Shown: in pieces, positions 57,319 through 64,000 of the stretch
How positions within the stretch are numbered: the stretch's first letter is position 1
Layout of the letters: every line of letters starts with the position of its first letter
Assembly: GCF_900188205.1 (NCBI RefSeq)
Contig: NZ_FZOH01000003.1
Span: 22,539 to 86,538 of the forward strand
Origin: Geodermatophilus saharensis
GTDB taxonomy: Bacteria; Actinomycetota; Actinomycetes; Mycobacteriales; Geodermatophilaceae
DNA length: 64,000 nucleotides
Direction: 5' to 3'
Position numbers and translations under genes: made by a program
The notes under the pieces: generated by a model
What the model saw: the letters and a program-made list of their open reading frames with translations, nothing else
Told to the model about the DNA's origin: nothing
Database searches by the model: none

Positions 57319-57930
57319 TCAGCCGGGAGCCCAGGCCCGCTCCACCGACCGGCGGCACCGGGCGGGGTCGTCCCCGGCCGCCGTCAGCAGGGCGACGGCG
57401 GTGTCGGTGGCCAGCGGGCCGAGGACCCCGGCCGGCAGGACGCCCTGGACGACGAGGGACACCAGGCCGTGCCCCGCCGCCCAGTAGCGGGTGGCGAGCG
57501 CGCCGGGGTCGGTGCCGGCGTCCAGCCGGCCCTCGTCGCGGGCGCGGGCGACCGCGACGACCAGCCGGTCGAAGGTGGCGTCAGCGGCGGGGGCGTCGGC
57601 CAGGTCGGCGCGGGTGTCGAACATCGCCCGGTAGAGCTCGGGGGAGTCGAGGGCGTTGCGCGCGTAGGCGACGCCCAGGGCGGCGAGGTCGTGCACGGGG
57701 TCGCCGGTGTGCGGGACGGCGTCGAGCCTGCGGGCCAGCCGCGTGAAGCCCTCCTGGCGGACCGCGCTCCACAGTCCCGGCATGCCGCCGAAGTGCGTGT
57801 ACACGGCCATGGTCGAGGCGCCGGTGCCCGCCACGAGCGCGCGCAGGGTCACCGGCTCCCGCTCGGCGAGCATCCGCGCCGCCCGCTCGACCAGCAGGTC
57901 GCGGACGGCGGGATCGGGTCGTCTGGCCAC
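57319..57930 (-). CDS. TetR-family transcriptional regulator
   Basis: The 203-residue protein has the TetR helix-turn-helix (LLVERAARMLAEREPVTLRALVAGTGASTMAVYTHFGGMPGLWSAVRQEGFTRLARRL) and a C-terminal ligand and dimerisation domain (NALDSPELYRAMFDT). It is divergent from a RidA-family gene with a palindrome at 57944-57958 between them, so it probably represses both. The ligand is unknown. Confidence 0.85.
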   Translation of the reverse strand: MARRPDPAVRDLLVERAARMLAEREPVTLRALVAGTGASTMAVYTHFGGMPGLWSAVRQEGFTRLARRLDAVPHTGDPVHDLAALGVAYARNALDSPELYRAMFDTRADLADAPAADATFDRLVVAVARARDEGRLDAGTDPGALATRYWAAGHGLVSLVVQGVLPAGVLGPLATDTAVALLTAAGDDPARCRRSVERAWAPG

Positions 57931-57943
57931 TGGCGCAGTATGT

Positions 57944-57958
57944 CATAGCGTTGCTATG
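57944..57958. promoter_or_regulatory. TetR operator
   Basis: CATAGC-GTT-GCTATG, perfect 6-bp arms, between the TetR start (57930) and the RidA start (57987). The region is notably AT-richer than its surroundings and overlaps the expected promoters. Confidence 0.75.
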
Positions 57959-57986
57959 TTATCCGCCTCACACCCCAGGAGGAGTC

Positions 57987-58394
57987 ATGACCGTCGAGCT
58001 GATCGACCCGCCCGGACTGCCCGTTCCCGGGATCTACCGCCAGATGGCCGTCACCCGCGGCAGCCGCACCGTCTACCTGGCCGGCCAGGTCGCGCGCACC
58101 GCCGAGGGGCAGCCGGTCGGCGCCGGTGACCTCGCCGCGCAGGCCGAGCAGGCGTTCCTCAACGTCGCCACCGCGCTCGAGGCCGCGGGCGGCTCCTTCG
58201 ACGACGTGGCGAAGCTCGTCCTCTACGTCGTCGACTGGGACGCGGGCAAGCTGCCGGCGCTCGGCGAGGGCGTGGCCCGGGCCTCGGCGCGGCTCGGGCG
58301 CGACCTCACCCGGCCGGTGACGCTGATCCCGGTCGTCGCGCTCGGCGAGCCCGACCTGCTCATCGAGGTCGACGCCACCGCCGTCCTCGACTGA
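57987..58394 (+). CDS. RidA family protein
   Basis: The 135-residue protein has YRQMAVTRGSRTVYLAGQVARTAEGQPVGAGDLAAQAEQAFLNVATALEAAGGSFDDVAKLVLYVVDW and ends VTLIPVVALGEPDLLIEVDATAVLD. RidA proteins are trimers that hydrolyse reactive enamine/imine intermediates; the usual arginine that binds the substrate carboxylate (R105 in RidA) is not obvious, so it may belong to another Rid subgroup. A perfect AGGAGG lies 5 nt before the ATG. Likely regulated by the divergent TetR protein. Confidence 0.85.
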   Translation: MTVELIDPPGLPVPGIYRQMAVTRGSRTVYLAGQVARTAEGQPVGAGDLAAQAEQAFLNVATALEAAGGSFDDVAKLVLYVVDWDAGKLPALGEGVARASARLGRDLTRPVTLIPVVALGEPDLLIEVDATAVLD

Positions 58395-58455
58395 GCCGCC
58401 GCGGCGCGCGGGGCGGCTGGTGTCGGTCGCGCACGACCGGGTAGGGCCCCCCGTC

Positions 58456-60018
58456 GTGCCACCCCGCTCCCCGGCCGAGGCCGCTCCCCGCTCCGCCGCC
58501 GGCCCGGACGAGGGGTACCGGCCCGACCCCAGGCGCTGGCACGCGCTGTCGGTCACCCTCGTCGTCGGGTTCATGTCGCTGCTCGACGTCAGCATCGTGT
58601 CGGTCGCGCTGCCCTCGCTGCAGAGCGACCTCGGCGCCACGCCGGCCACGGTGCAGTGGGTGGTGTCGGGCTACGCGCTGACCTTCGGGCTGGCCCTGGT
58701 CCCCGCCGGACGGCTGGGCGACGCGCTGGGCCGGCGGCGGCTGTTCCTCGCCGGGCTGGCCGGGTTCGTGCTGGCCAGCGCGGCCGCCGGCGCGGCGCCG
58801 TCGATCGGCTGGCTCGTCGCCGCGCGGCTGGTGCAGGGGCTGGCCGCCGGGTGCCTCGCGCCGCAGAACTCCGCGTTCATCCAGCAGCTCTTCCGCGGCG
58901 CCGAGCGCGGCCGTGCCTTCGGCCTGTTCGGCGCCACGGTCGGCATCTCCACCGCCGTCGGGCCGGTCGCCGGCGGGGCGATCCTCGGCCTGGCGTCGGG
59001 CCCCGACGGCTGGCGCTGGCTGTTCTACGTCAACGTGCCGATCGGCGTCGTCGCCTTCCTGCTGGCCCTGCGGCTGCTGCCGCGAGGCGGGTCGGGCGGG
59101 CGCGGGCGGATCGACGTCGTCGGGGTGCTGCTGCTCGGCGCCGGGGCGCTGGCCGTCCTGTTCCCGCTGGTGCAGGCCGAGGCCGGCGGGCTGTCGCGGC
59201 TGTGGTGGCTGTTCGCCGTCGGCGTGGCGCTGCTGGGCGCCTTCGTGGCCTGGGAGCGGCGGGTGGTGGCCCGCGACGGCCAGCCGGTGTTCGATCCCCG
59301 CCTGGTCACGCAGACCCGCGGGTACGGCATCGGGGCGGCGCTGGGCACCGTGTACTTCGTCGGCTTCAGCGGCATCTGGCTGGTGCTCGCGCTGTTCTTC
59401 CAGACCGGCCTGGGCTACACGCCGCTGCAGTCGGGCCTGGCGGTGACGCCCTTCGCGCTGGGGTCGGCGTCCTCGGCCGTGGTGGCCGGGCGGCTGGTCG
59501 AGCGGTACGGGCGGAGGCTGACCGTGCTCGGGCTGGTGACGGTGATCGCCGGCCTGGCGGCGGCTGCGGGCGTGCTGCTGCTCGTCCCGCCGTCGGCGGC
59601 CGGGTGGGCCATCGCGCCGGCGCTGCTGCTGGGCGGCGTCGGCGGTGGCCTGGTCATCTCGCCCAACATCACGATGACCCTGCGCGACGTGCCGGTGGCC
59701 ATGGCCGGCGCGGCCGGCGGCGGCCTGCAGACCGCCCAGCGCTTCGGCGCGGCGGTCGGCACCGCGGCGCTGCCGGGCCTGTTCTACCTGGTCCTCGGCG
59801 CCACTGGCGACGACTACCCCGTCGCCGCGGCGTCGGGACTGGCCGTGTCGGTGCTCGGCGCCGCCGCCGCGCTGGTGCTCGGCGTGGTCGACCTGCGGCG
59901 CAACCGGGCCGGGGACCGCGACGGCGCCGACCGCGCGGCCGGCGACGGGGGTCCGGTGCCCGGCGAGCGGCACGGTCCCGACGGCGTGCACAGCCACGGC
60001 CACGCCTGGCACGGCTGA
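58456..60018 (+). CDS. MFS transporter, DHA2 (EmrB/QacA) family
   Basis: The 520-residue protein has 14 helices. FMSLLDVSIVSVALPSLQSDLGATPATVQWVVSGYALTFGLALVPAGRLGDALGRRRLFLAG contains the conserved DVSIV and motif A; GPVAGGAILG is motif C. A His/Gly-rich hydrophilic tail ends VHSHGHAWHG. It is a proton-linked multidrug or metabolite exporter. GTG 58456 is preferred because TAGGGC (58442-58447) lies 8 nt upstream; an upstream in-frame start at 58420 precedes this box. Confidence 0.85.
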   Translation: MPPRSPAEAAPRSAAGPDEGYRPDPRRWHALSVTLVVGFMSLLDVSIVSVALPSLQSDLGATPATVQWVVSGYALTFGLALVPAGRLGDALGRRRLFLAGLAGFVLASAAAGAAPSIGWLVAARLVQGLAAGCLAPQNSAFIQQLFRGAERGRAFGLFGATVGISTAVGPVAGGAILGLASGPDGWRWLFYVNVPIGVVAFLLALRLLPRGGSGGRGRIDVVGVLLLGAGALAVLFPLVQAEAGGLSRLWWLFAVGVALLGAFVAWERRVVARDGQPVFDPRLVTQTRGYGIGAALGTVYFVGFSGIWLVLALFFQTGLGYTPLQSGLAVTPFALGSASSAVVAGRLVERYGRRLTVLGLVTVIAGLAAAAGVLLLVPPSAAGWAIAPALLLGGVGGGLVISPNITMTLRDVPVAMAGAAGGGLQTAQRFGAAVGTAALPGLFYLVLGATGDDYPVAAASGLAVSVLGAAAALVLGVVDLRRNRAGDRDGADRAAGDGGPVPGERHGPDGVHSHGHAWHG

Positions 60019-60028
60019 CCCGGAGCAC

Positions 60029-60360
60029 CTACCGCACGCCGCCCGGGAGCCGGTCGAGCAGCCGGCGCAGCCGGACCACCGCGCCGGTGGCCGACCGCAC
60101 GGGACGGGCGGCCGGCCGCGCCCAGACGTCGTCGAGCGCGGCGTTCCACGGCCCGTCGGCGTGCGCGGGGTACGGGTGGACCTCGGCCGCGAGGTCGGTG
60201 GTGCGCAGCCCGGTGCGGACGGCGAGGGTCAGCTCCGCGAGCGCGCCTCACCGGCCCGTGGCCCCACGACGGTGGCGCCCTCGATCCGCGACCGGCGCCC
60301 GAGCGCCAGCCGGGCGAAGCCGTCGGCGACCAGCAGGTCCCAGGGCCTCTCGCGCGGCAC
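60029..60360 (-). pseudogene. remnant of an FAD/NAD(P) disulfide oxidoreductase-type flavoprotein
   Basis: Reading the minus strand, ERPWDLLVADGFARLALGRR then ATVVGPRAGE matches the interface between NAD and dimerisation domains of mercuric-reductase/lipoamide-dehydrogenase-like proteins. After a two-base excess in a GCGC run at about 60243-60249 the frame shifts and continues ELTLAVRTGLRTTDLAAEVHPYP to the stop at 60029, the family's C-terminal domain. The FAD-binding and active-site domains are missing. It is the decayed 3' end of a gene. Confidence 0.65.
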
Positions 60361-60455
60361 GGCGCCCCTCCCGTCGGGATCGCCGGCACGGGAGCGCGGC
60401 GGAGGTCGGTGCGAACGTCCCACGGGGCGGCCCGTCCCGTGACGCGGCCTCCCGG

Positions 60456-61100
60456 TCAGCGCGCCTCCCGTGCGCGGCGACGCGCCGCGCGCAGTGGCTC
60501 GGGGAGCCGGACGCCGGCCGTCGTCGAGAGGACGAGGGCGGCGGCCGTGGCCGGGTCGGTGCGCCAGCCGGCCGACGCCACCACCGGCCGCACGCCCGGC
60601 GCGGTCCGCACCGCCCGGGCCACCTCCTCGCCGACGGCGAGCAGCGGGGCGGTGTCCCCGCGGGCCGGCCCCGGCTCCGGTCCGACGGCGACCAGCGGCC
60701 GGTCGGTGACCCCGGCGCTCGGCAGGTCCAGCGCCGCCCCGAGGTGCAGCGCGAGCCCGGCCCGCCTCGGGTGGTCGCGTCCGGCGGCGGCCACCAGCAG
60801 GACGTCGGGACGACGCCCGAGCGCGGCCACCGCCGCGGCCAGCAGCGGGCCCTCGCGCAGCGCGAGCAGCGACGGTGCGTACGGACCCGGAGCCGGGCCG
60901 GTCACCGTGGTGCCGGCGAGCACCCGCGGCCCGCGGGCGAGGACGGCGGCGGCCACGAGCCCGGCGCCACCGTCGGCGGCCGCGACCGCGGCGACCAGCG
61001 GCTCCCCGGCCGGCCGCCACGGCGGCGGGCGCTGCGCGGCCAGCCGGTCCTGCAGGGCCTCGAGGGCGACGGCGTCGTCCGGCCAGCCGGGAGCGGTCAC
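60456..61100 (-). CDS. endonuclease V-like protein lacking two catalytic aspartates
   Basis: The roughly 214-residue protein aligns along its length with endonuclease V (Nfi): SLLALREGPLLAAAVAAL, PDVLLVAAAGRDHPRRAGLALHLGAALDLPSAGVTDRPLVAVG and GVRPVVASAGWRTDPATAAALVL then RLPEPLRAARRRA. In active enzymes the strand VAGVD carries Asp35 and LLVDGQG carries Asp110; here they read VAAVA (Ala40) and LLVAAAG (Ala104). Glu83 of the REGP motif is retained. Cleavage of deaminated DNA is therefore unlikely. GTG 61100 is one of several possible starts. Confidence 0.72.
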   Translation of the reverse strand: MTAPGWPDDAVALEALQDRLAAQRPPPWRPAGEPLVAAVAAADGGAGLVAAAVLARGPRVLAGTTVTGPAPGPYAPSLLALREGPLLAAAVAALGRRPDVLLVAAAGRDHPRRAGLALHLGAALDLPSAGVTDRPLVAVGPEPGPARGDTAPLLAVGEEVARAVRTAPGVRPVVASAGWRTDPATAAALVLSTTAGVRLPEPLRAARRRAREAR

Positions 61101-61235
61101 GGCCGCCACGCTGCCCGCCCCGGCGAGGACCGGCACCACGGGGCACGCGGCCGGGGGACGCCGGTCGCGGCGGACCGCAGGGGCCGGGACACTGGTCGCA
61201 GCCGGCGCCGCCACCCGGGGGGCCGGGGCCGGTCA

Positions 61236-61270
61236 GGCCCTGCCGCTCGAGATCCCCGGGCGGCAGGGCC
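61236..61270 (-). terminator. terminator hairpin after the GAF-ANTAR gene
   Basis: GGCCCTGCCGC (61236-61246) pairs exactly with GCGGCAGGGCC (61260-61270) around a 13-nt loop, 17 nt past the stop at 61288. Confidence 0.75.
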
Positions 61271-61287
61271 GCCTGCGCCGGGCCGGG

Positions 61288-61995
61288 TCAGGCCGGGGGG
61301 AACTCGCCGGTGTCGACCAGGTGCGCGGCGAGGTCGCGGACCTTCGTGTTCGTCTCGTTGGAGACGCGGGCCAGCGCGTCGAACGCCTGGGACGCGGTGA
61401 GCCGGTAGCGCTCGATGAGGATCCCCTTGGCCTGGTCGATCACCGCCCGGGACTCCAGCGCCGCCTGCAGGTTCTGGGCCAGCTGCACGCTGCGGGCGTG
61501 CAGCTGGCCGTTCGCCACGGGGACCGCGGCGTGGTGCGCGAACCGCTCGGCGCGCTCTCGGGCCCCACCGGCGCCCAGCGGGAGCTGCAGGTACAGGTTG
61601 AGCCCGCCGGCCACGGGCCGCGGGGAGGGGAGGGGCATGGACACCACACCGCGCAGGCCGGCCGCGGCGGCGGCCGTGGCGAGCCCCGGCCAGCGCTCCT
61701 CGCGCTCGGTGTCGGCGACCACCGCCACCTCGCCGGTCCTCGCGGCGTGCACGCACGGGCCCTCGCCGGCGGTGTACTGGACCTCGTCGAGCGCGGCCGC
61801 GACCTGGGAGCTCGTCCCCACCGTGCGGGGGCTGTCGGCGCCCACGACGGTCACCGAGAGCGCCGGCCGGCCCCCCAGCACGTCGGCGGCGAGATCCGCG
61901 ACCTGCTCGAGCAGCAGGGGCAGGGGCCGGTCCAGCGGGATCAGGCCGAGGTCGAGGAGGGCAGCCGAGAAGGGGTCGCCGTCGGGGCGGGTCAC
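61288..61995 (-). CDS. GAF-ANTAR transcription antitermination regulator
   Basis: The roughly 235-residue protein has a GAF-like domain (residues about 15-160: ALSVTVVGADSPRTVGTSSQVAAALDEVQYTAGEGPCVHAARTGEVAVVAD) and a C-terminal ANTAR domain (ALESRAVIDQAKGILIERYRLTASQAFDALARVSNETNTKVRDLAAHLV). The QYTAGEGPCVHA segment is a common signature of this actinobacterial group, in which the cysteine may sense redox or thiol state. It stands alone, unlike the operon copy at 34690. GGAG lies 8 nt before GTG 61995. Confidence 0.85.
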   Translation of the reverse strand: MTRPDGDPFSAALLDLGLIPLDRPLPLLLEQVADLAADVLGGRPALSVTVVGADSPRTVGTSSQVAAALDEVQYTAGEGPCVHAARTGEVAVVADTEREERWPGLATAAAAAGLRGVVSMPLPSPRPVAGGLNLYLQLPLGAGGARERAERFAHHAAVPVANGQLHARSVQLAQNLQAALESRAVIDQAKGILIERYRLTASQAFDALARVSNETNTKVRDLAAHLVDTGEFPPA

Positions 61996-62342
61996 GAGTC
62001 GTACTCCGGGGGGCCGTGGAGCCGGCGGGGGCGTGCCGGCCGCAGGATCGGGGGCCCGGTGGTTCCAGGACCCCGAACGGGTGAGGGCGAGCCCCTCCTG
62101 CACGCCGGCTGTGTGACGCGCGCCCAGCAGGATACCGGGGACGGGGCGGGTGGCCGGGCCCGGCGGTCAGGGCTCGCCGCAGCGGGCGGCGACGTCGCGG
62201 GTCAGGTGCGGCTGGTCGGCGGCGACCTCCGCGAGGGTCACCGCGCGCTCCCGCGGCCTCCCGGCCGCCTCCTGCAGCCGGCGCCCCTGCACCAGCCACG
62301 TCGCCGCGCCTGACCCGTCGGTGCGGTGGGTAGCCCGGCAGC
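61996..62342. other. 347-nt region with at most one short reading frame
   Basis: On the minus strand a 41-codon frame (62167-62292, GTG start, VQGRRLQEAAGRPRERAVTL and then EVAADQPHLTRDVAARCGEP) has helix-like composition but no ribosome site or promoter I can identify. TAGCCC at 62331-62336 is the -10 of the next plus-strand gene. Nothing else is recognisable. Confidence 0.35.
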
Positions 62343-63233
62343 GTGCACACCCCCAGCACCGACCCCGCCGACGGGCCCCGCGAGGGCCGGCTGCAGCTGC
62401 GCGACGGGCGCACGATGGCCTACGCCGAGTGGGGCGACCCGGAGGGCCGGCCGGTGCTCGGCTGCCACGGCTCGCCGAGCTCGCGCCTGGAGCGGCACGT
62501 CGAGGACCCCGGCGCCTACCGCCGCTGGGGCGTGCGGCTGATCGTCCCGGACCGGCCCGGGTTCGGCCGGTCCGACCCGCAGCCGGGGCGACGGGTCACC
62601 GACTGGCCCGGCGACGTCGTCGAGCTGCTCGACTCCCTCGGCGTCGACCGGTTCGCCACGCTGAGCCTGTCCGGGGGCGCCGCGTACGCGCTGGCCTGCG
62701 CCCACGCGCTGCCCGACCGGGTGCACACCGTCGGCGTCCTCGGCGGCGCGCCGCCCCCCGACGTGCCCTGGCCGTGGCCGGGCTGGCTGCCGCCGACGGT
62801 GCGCGCCGCCGTGCACCGGCCCTCACCGGCGACGTCGGCGCTGCTGCGGCCGGTGTTCGCGCCGCTGACCGTCCGCCCGGCGCTGCTGCCGCGCTACCTG
62901 CAGCTGCGGCTCAACCCCGCCGACCGCCGGGTCATCGGCCGCCCGGCCGTGCGCCGGGTGCTGTCGGCGACGTTCACCGAGGGGCTGCGCCAGGGCGCGG
63001 CGTCGCTGGCCGAGGACCGGGCGCTGCTGTTCCGGCCGTGGGGCTTCCCGGTCGGGGAGGTGCGCCAGCAGGTGCACGTCTGGCACGGCACCCAGGACTG
63101 GCAGGTGCCGGTCGGGCTGGGCCGGGTGCTGGCGGCCATGCTGCCGCGCTGCCGCGCCCACTGGTACGCCGGCGAGGGGCACTTCCTGGTCTTCGACCAC
63201 GCCCGCGAGGTGTACGCCGCGCTCGCGCCGTGA
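62343..63233 (+). CDS. alpha/beta hydrolase fold protein
   Basis: The 296-residue protein has MAYAEWGDPEGRPVLGCHGSPSSRLER (HGSP oxyanion loop), LIVPDRPGFGRSDPQPG, the nucleophile region ATLSLSGGAAYALACAHALPDRV, the acid in HVWHGTQDWQVP and the histidine in YAGEGHFLV. The nucleophile elbow reads S-L-S-G-G rather than G-x-S-x-G, as in several hydrolases of this group. Substrate unknown. TAGCCC lies 6 nt before the GTG (leaderless). Confidence 0.82.
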   Translation: MHTPSTDPADGPREGRLQLRDGRTMAYAEWGDPEGRPVLGCHGSPSSRLERHVEDPGAYRRWGVRLIVPDRPGFGRSDPQPGRRVTDWPGDVVELLDSLGVDRFATLSLSGGAAYALACAHALPDRVHTVGVLGGAPPPDVPWPWPGWLPPTVRAAVHRPSPATSALLRPVFAPLTVRPALLPRYLQLRLNPADRRVIGRPAVRRVLSATFTEGLRQGAASLAEDRALLFRPWGFPVGEVRQQVHVWHGTQDWQVPVGLGRVLAAMLPRCRAHWYAGEGHFLVFDHAREVYAALAP

Positions 63234-63265
63234 GTGTCCCGCCGCGGACGGGGTAGCCGCGCGGC

Positions 63266-63898
63266 ATGCACCCCGACCAGCGCGGCAGCCGCGCCGTGCC
63301 CCCGACCTTCGTGAACGCCAACCGGCTGTGGGTGGACTCCCGCCTGCGCTACGAGATCGGGTACCGGGTGGAGGGGGCGGTGCTGCGCCGGCTCGGTGCG
63401 CACGGCACCCGCGCGGTGGAGATCGGTACCGGCCGCCGGGGCCTGGGCGCACGGGTCGCCGTCGAGCGGCTCGGCGCGACCGAGGTGACGGCGTTCGACC
63501 TGCACCCGGCCAGCGTCGGCCGCGCCCGGATCCGCTGCGCCGACCTCGCCGACCGGGTCACCTTCCGGGTCGGCGACGCCACCGCGCTGCCGGTCGACGA
63601 CGCGAGCGTCGACCTCGTCGTCGACTTCCACGCACTGCACCACGTCGTCGACTGGCGGGCCGCCGTCGCCGAGGCCGCGCGGGTGCTGCGGCCCGGCGGA
63701 CAGCTGGCGCTCACCGAGATGACCCGCCGGTTCGTCGACGCGCCCGCGCTGCGGGCGGTGTCGTGGCACCCGCCCGACCGGTTCTCCACCGACGAGCTCC
63801 TCGCGGAGCTGGCCGCCTCCGGCCTGCGCGTGCCGGAGGGCCGGCTGCGGCGGGCCGCCGGCGACCGGTGGATCCAGGCCGTCGCGACCCGGGCGTGA
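63266..63898 (+). CDS. class I SAM-dependent methyltransferase
   Basis: The 210-residue protein has motif I AVEIGTGRRGLGARVAVERLG, VTAFDLHPASVGRARIRCADLADRVTFRVGDATALPVDDASVDLVVDFHALHHVVDW, and RVLRPGGQLALTEM. This is the Methyltransf_11-type fold. The family signature GCGTG is modified to GTGRR. The acceptor is unknown. TAGCCG lies 6 nt before the ATG; the stop overlaps the next start (GTGA). Confidence 0.83.
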   Translation: MHPDQRGSRAVPPTFVNANRLWVDSRLRYEIGYRVEGAVLRRLGAHGTRAVEIGTGRRGLGARVAVERLGATEVTAFDLHPASVGRARIRCADLADRVTFRVGDATALPVDDASVDLVVDFHALHHVVDWRAAVAEAARVLRPGGQLALTEMTRRFVDAPALRAVSWHPPDRFSTDELLAELAASGLRVPEGRLRRAAGDRWIQAVATRA

Positions 63899-64000
63899 GC
63901 GTCGGCGGCACCGTCCGGGAGGCCCTGGCGCTGCTGCGCCGGCACGCCGGGCCGGTCTACACCACCTCGCTCGCGGTCACGCTGGTCAACACCGTGCCCG
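63895..64000 (+). CDS. N-terminal fragment of a probable membrane protein
   Basis: The 35 codons before the window edge read VSVGGTVREALALLRRHAGP and then VYTTSLAVTLVNTVP, an amphipathic opening followed by a hydrophobic segment. The start overlaps the methyltransferase stop (GTGA), suggesting co-expression. The family cannot be named from this much sequence. Confidence 0.55.
   Translation, partial: MSVGGTVREALALLRRHAGPVYTTSLAVTLVNTVP

Noticed and set aside
1-64000. Mobile island or prophage
   Set aside because: No integrase, transposase, phage structural gene or tRNA attachment site was seen, and base composition looks uniform.
1-64000. tRNA or rRNA genes
   Set aside because: No cloverleaf-like sequence with TTCGA/TTCAA T-loops or ribosomal signature was recognised by eye; a covariance-model scan would settle it.

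Overview
The window is about 64 kb of very GC-rich DNA with dense actinobacterial gene packing: GTG starts dominate, many stop and start codons overlap as GTGA or ATGA, and several genes have a TAnnnT -10 box 6-8 nt before the start codon with no ribosome binding site. The gene content (DUF222/13E12-type repeat genes, SARP regulator, ANTAR proteins, the mycofactocin enzyme MftD, a microbial rhodopsin with its retinal-forming Blh enzyme, mycobacterial-type GabD1) fits a pigmented soil actinomycete. I would guess Geodermatophilaceae (Blastococcus, Geodermatophilus or Modestobacter), but this is inference from gene style, not a search result.

Layout. 1-8.1 kb: a DUF222 gene cut by the window edge, an aldehyde dehydrogenase, the 5-oxoprolinase genes pxpCBA, an EamA exporter divergent from a MarR repressor with a visible operator, an amino-acid permease and pdxY. 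8.1-13.7 kb: blh and a rhodopsin (opposite strand), back to back with a MarR, molybdenum oxidoreductase and helical-protein operon. 13.7-18.1 kb: a potassium channel, a two-dehydrogenase operon, a His/Pro-repeat membrane protein and a CoiA-like protein. 18.2-23.6 kb: four glycosyltransferase genes in two divergent pairs. 23.6-24.8 kb: rhodanese and cysteine dioxygenase behind a cysteine-type leader peptide. 24.8-28.3 kb: a propeller hydrolase, a sulfotransferase, a RibD/DHFR-like reductase, a truncated second DUF222 copy and a lactonase-like hydrolase. 28.5-32.9 kb: a chromate operon (split chrB, chrA), gabD1 and a membrane protein. 33.0-35.4 kb: a three-gene ANTAR/MEDS signalling operon. 35.6-42.5 kb: single genes including mscL, a LysE exporter, a lipase, an Na+/H+ antiporter, a luciferase-like oxidoreductase and a hemerythrin. 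42.5-47.5 kb: a large SARP regulator and mftD. 47.7-55.7 kb: acyl-CoA metabolism (dienelactone hydrolase, racemase, crotonase, thiolase, thioesterase) with a LacI/MFS pair. 55.8-64 kb: regulators, RidA, an MFS exporter, a decayed flavoprotein, an endonuclease V-like protein without its catalytic aspartates, a second ANTAR protein, a hydrolase and a methyltransferase.

The most unusual items are: (i) a nitrate-reductase-like molybdenum enzyme in which all four cysteines of the [4Fe-4S] motif are replaced at conserved spacing while the Mo-ligand cysteine is kept, co-transcribed with a small helical protein; (ii) a rhodopsin with a proton-pump DTE motif, a glycine at the carotenoid-antenna position and a His/Asp/Glu-repeat tail; (iii) an endonuclease V relative lacking two catalytic aspartates; (iv) a LRVASALC-type leader peptide ahead of cysteine dioxygenase; (v) a dispersed DUF222 repeat that carries its own leaderless promoter. 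I saw no CRISPR array, tRNA, rRNA, insertion sequence or prophage.
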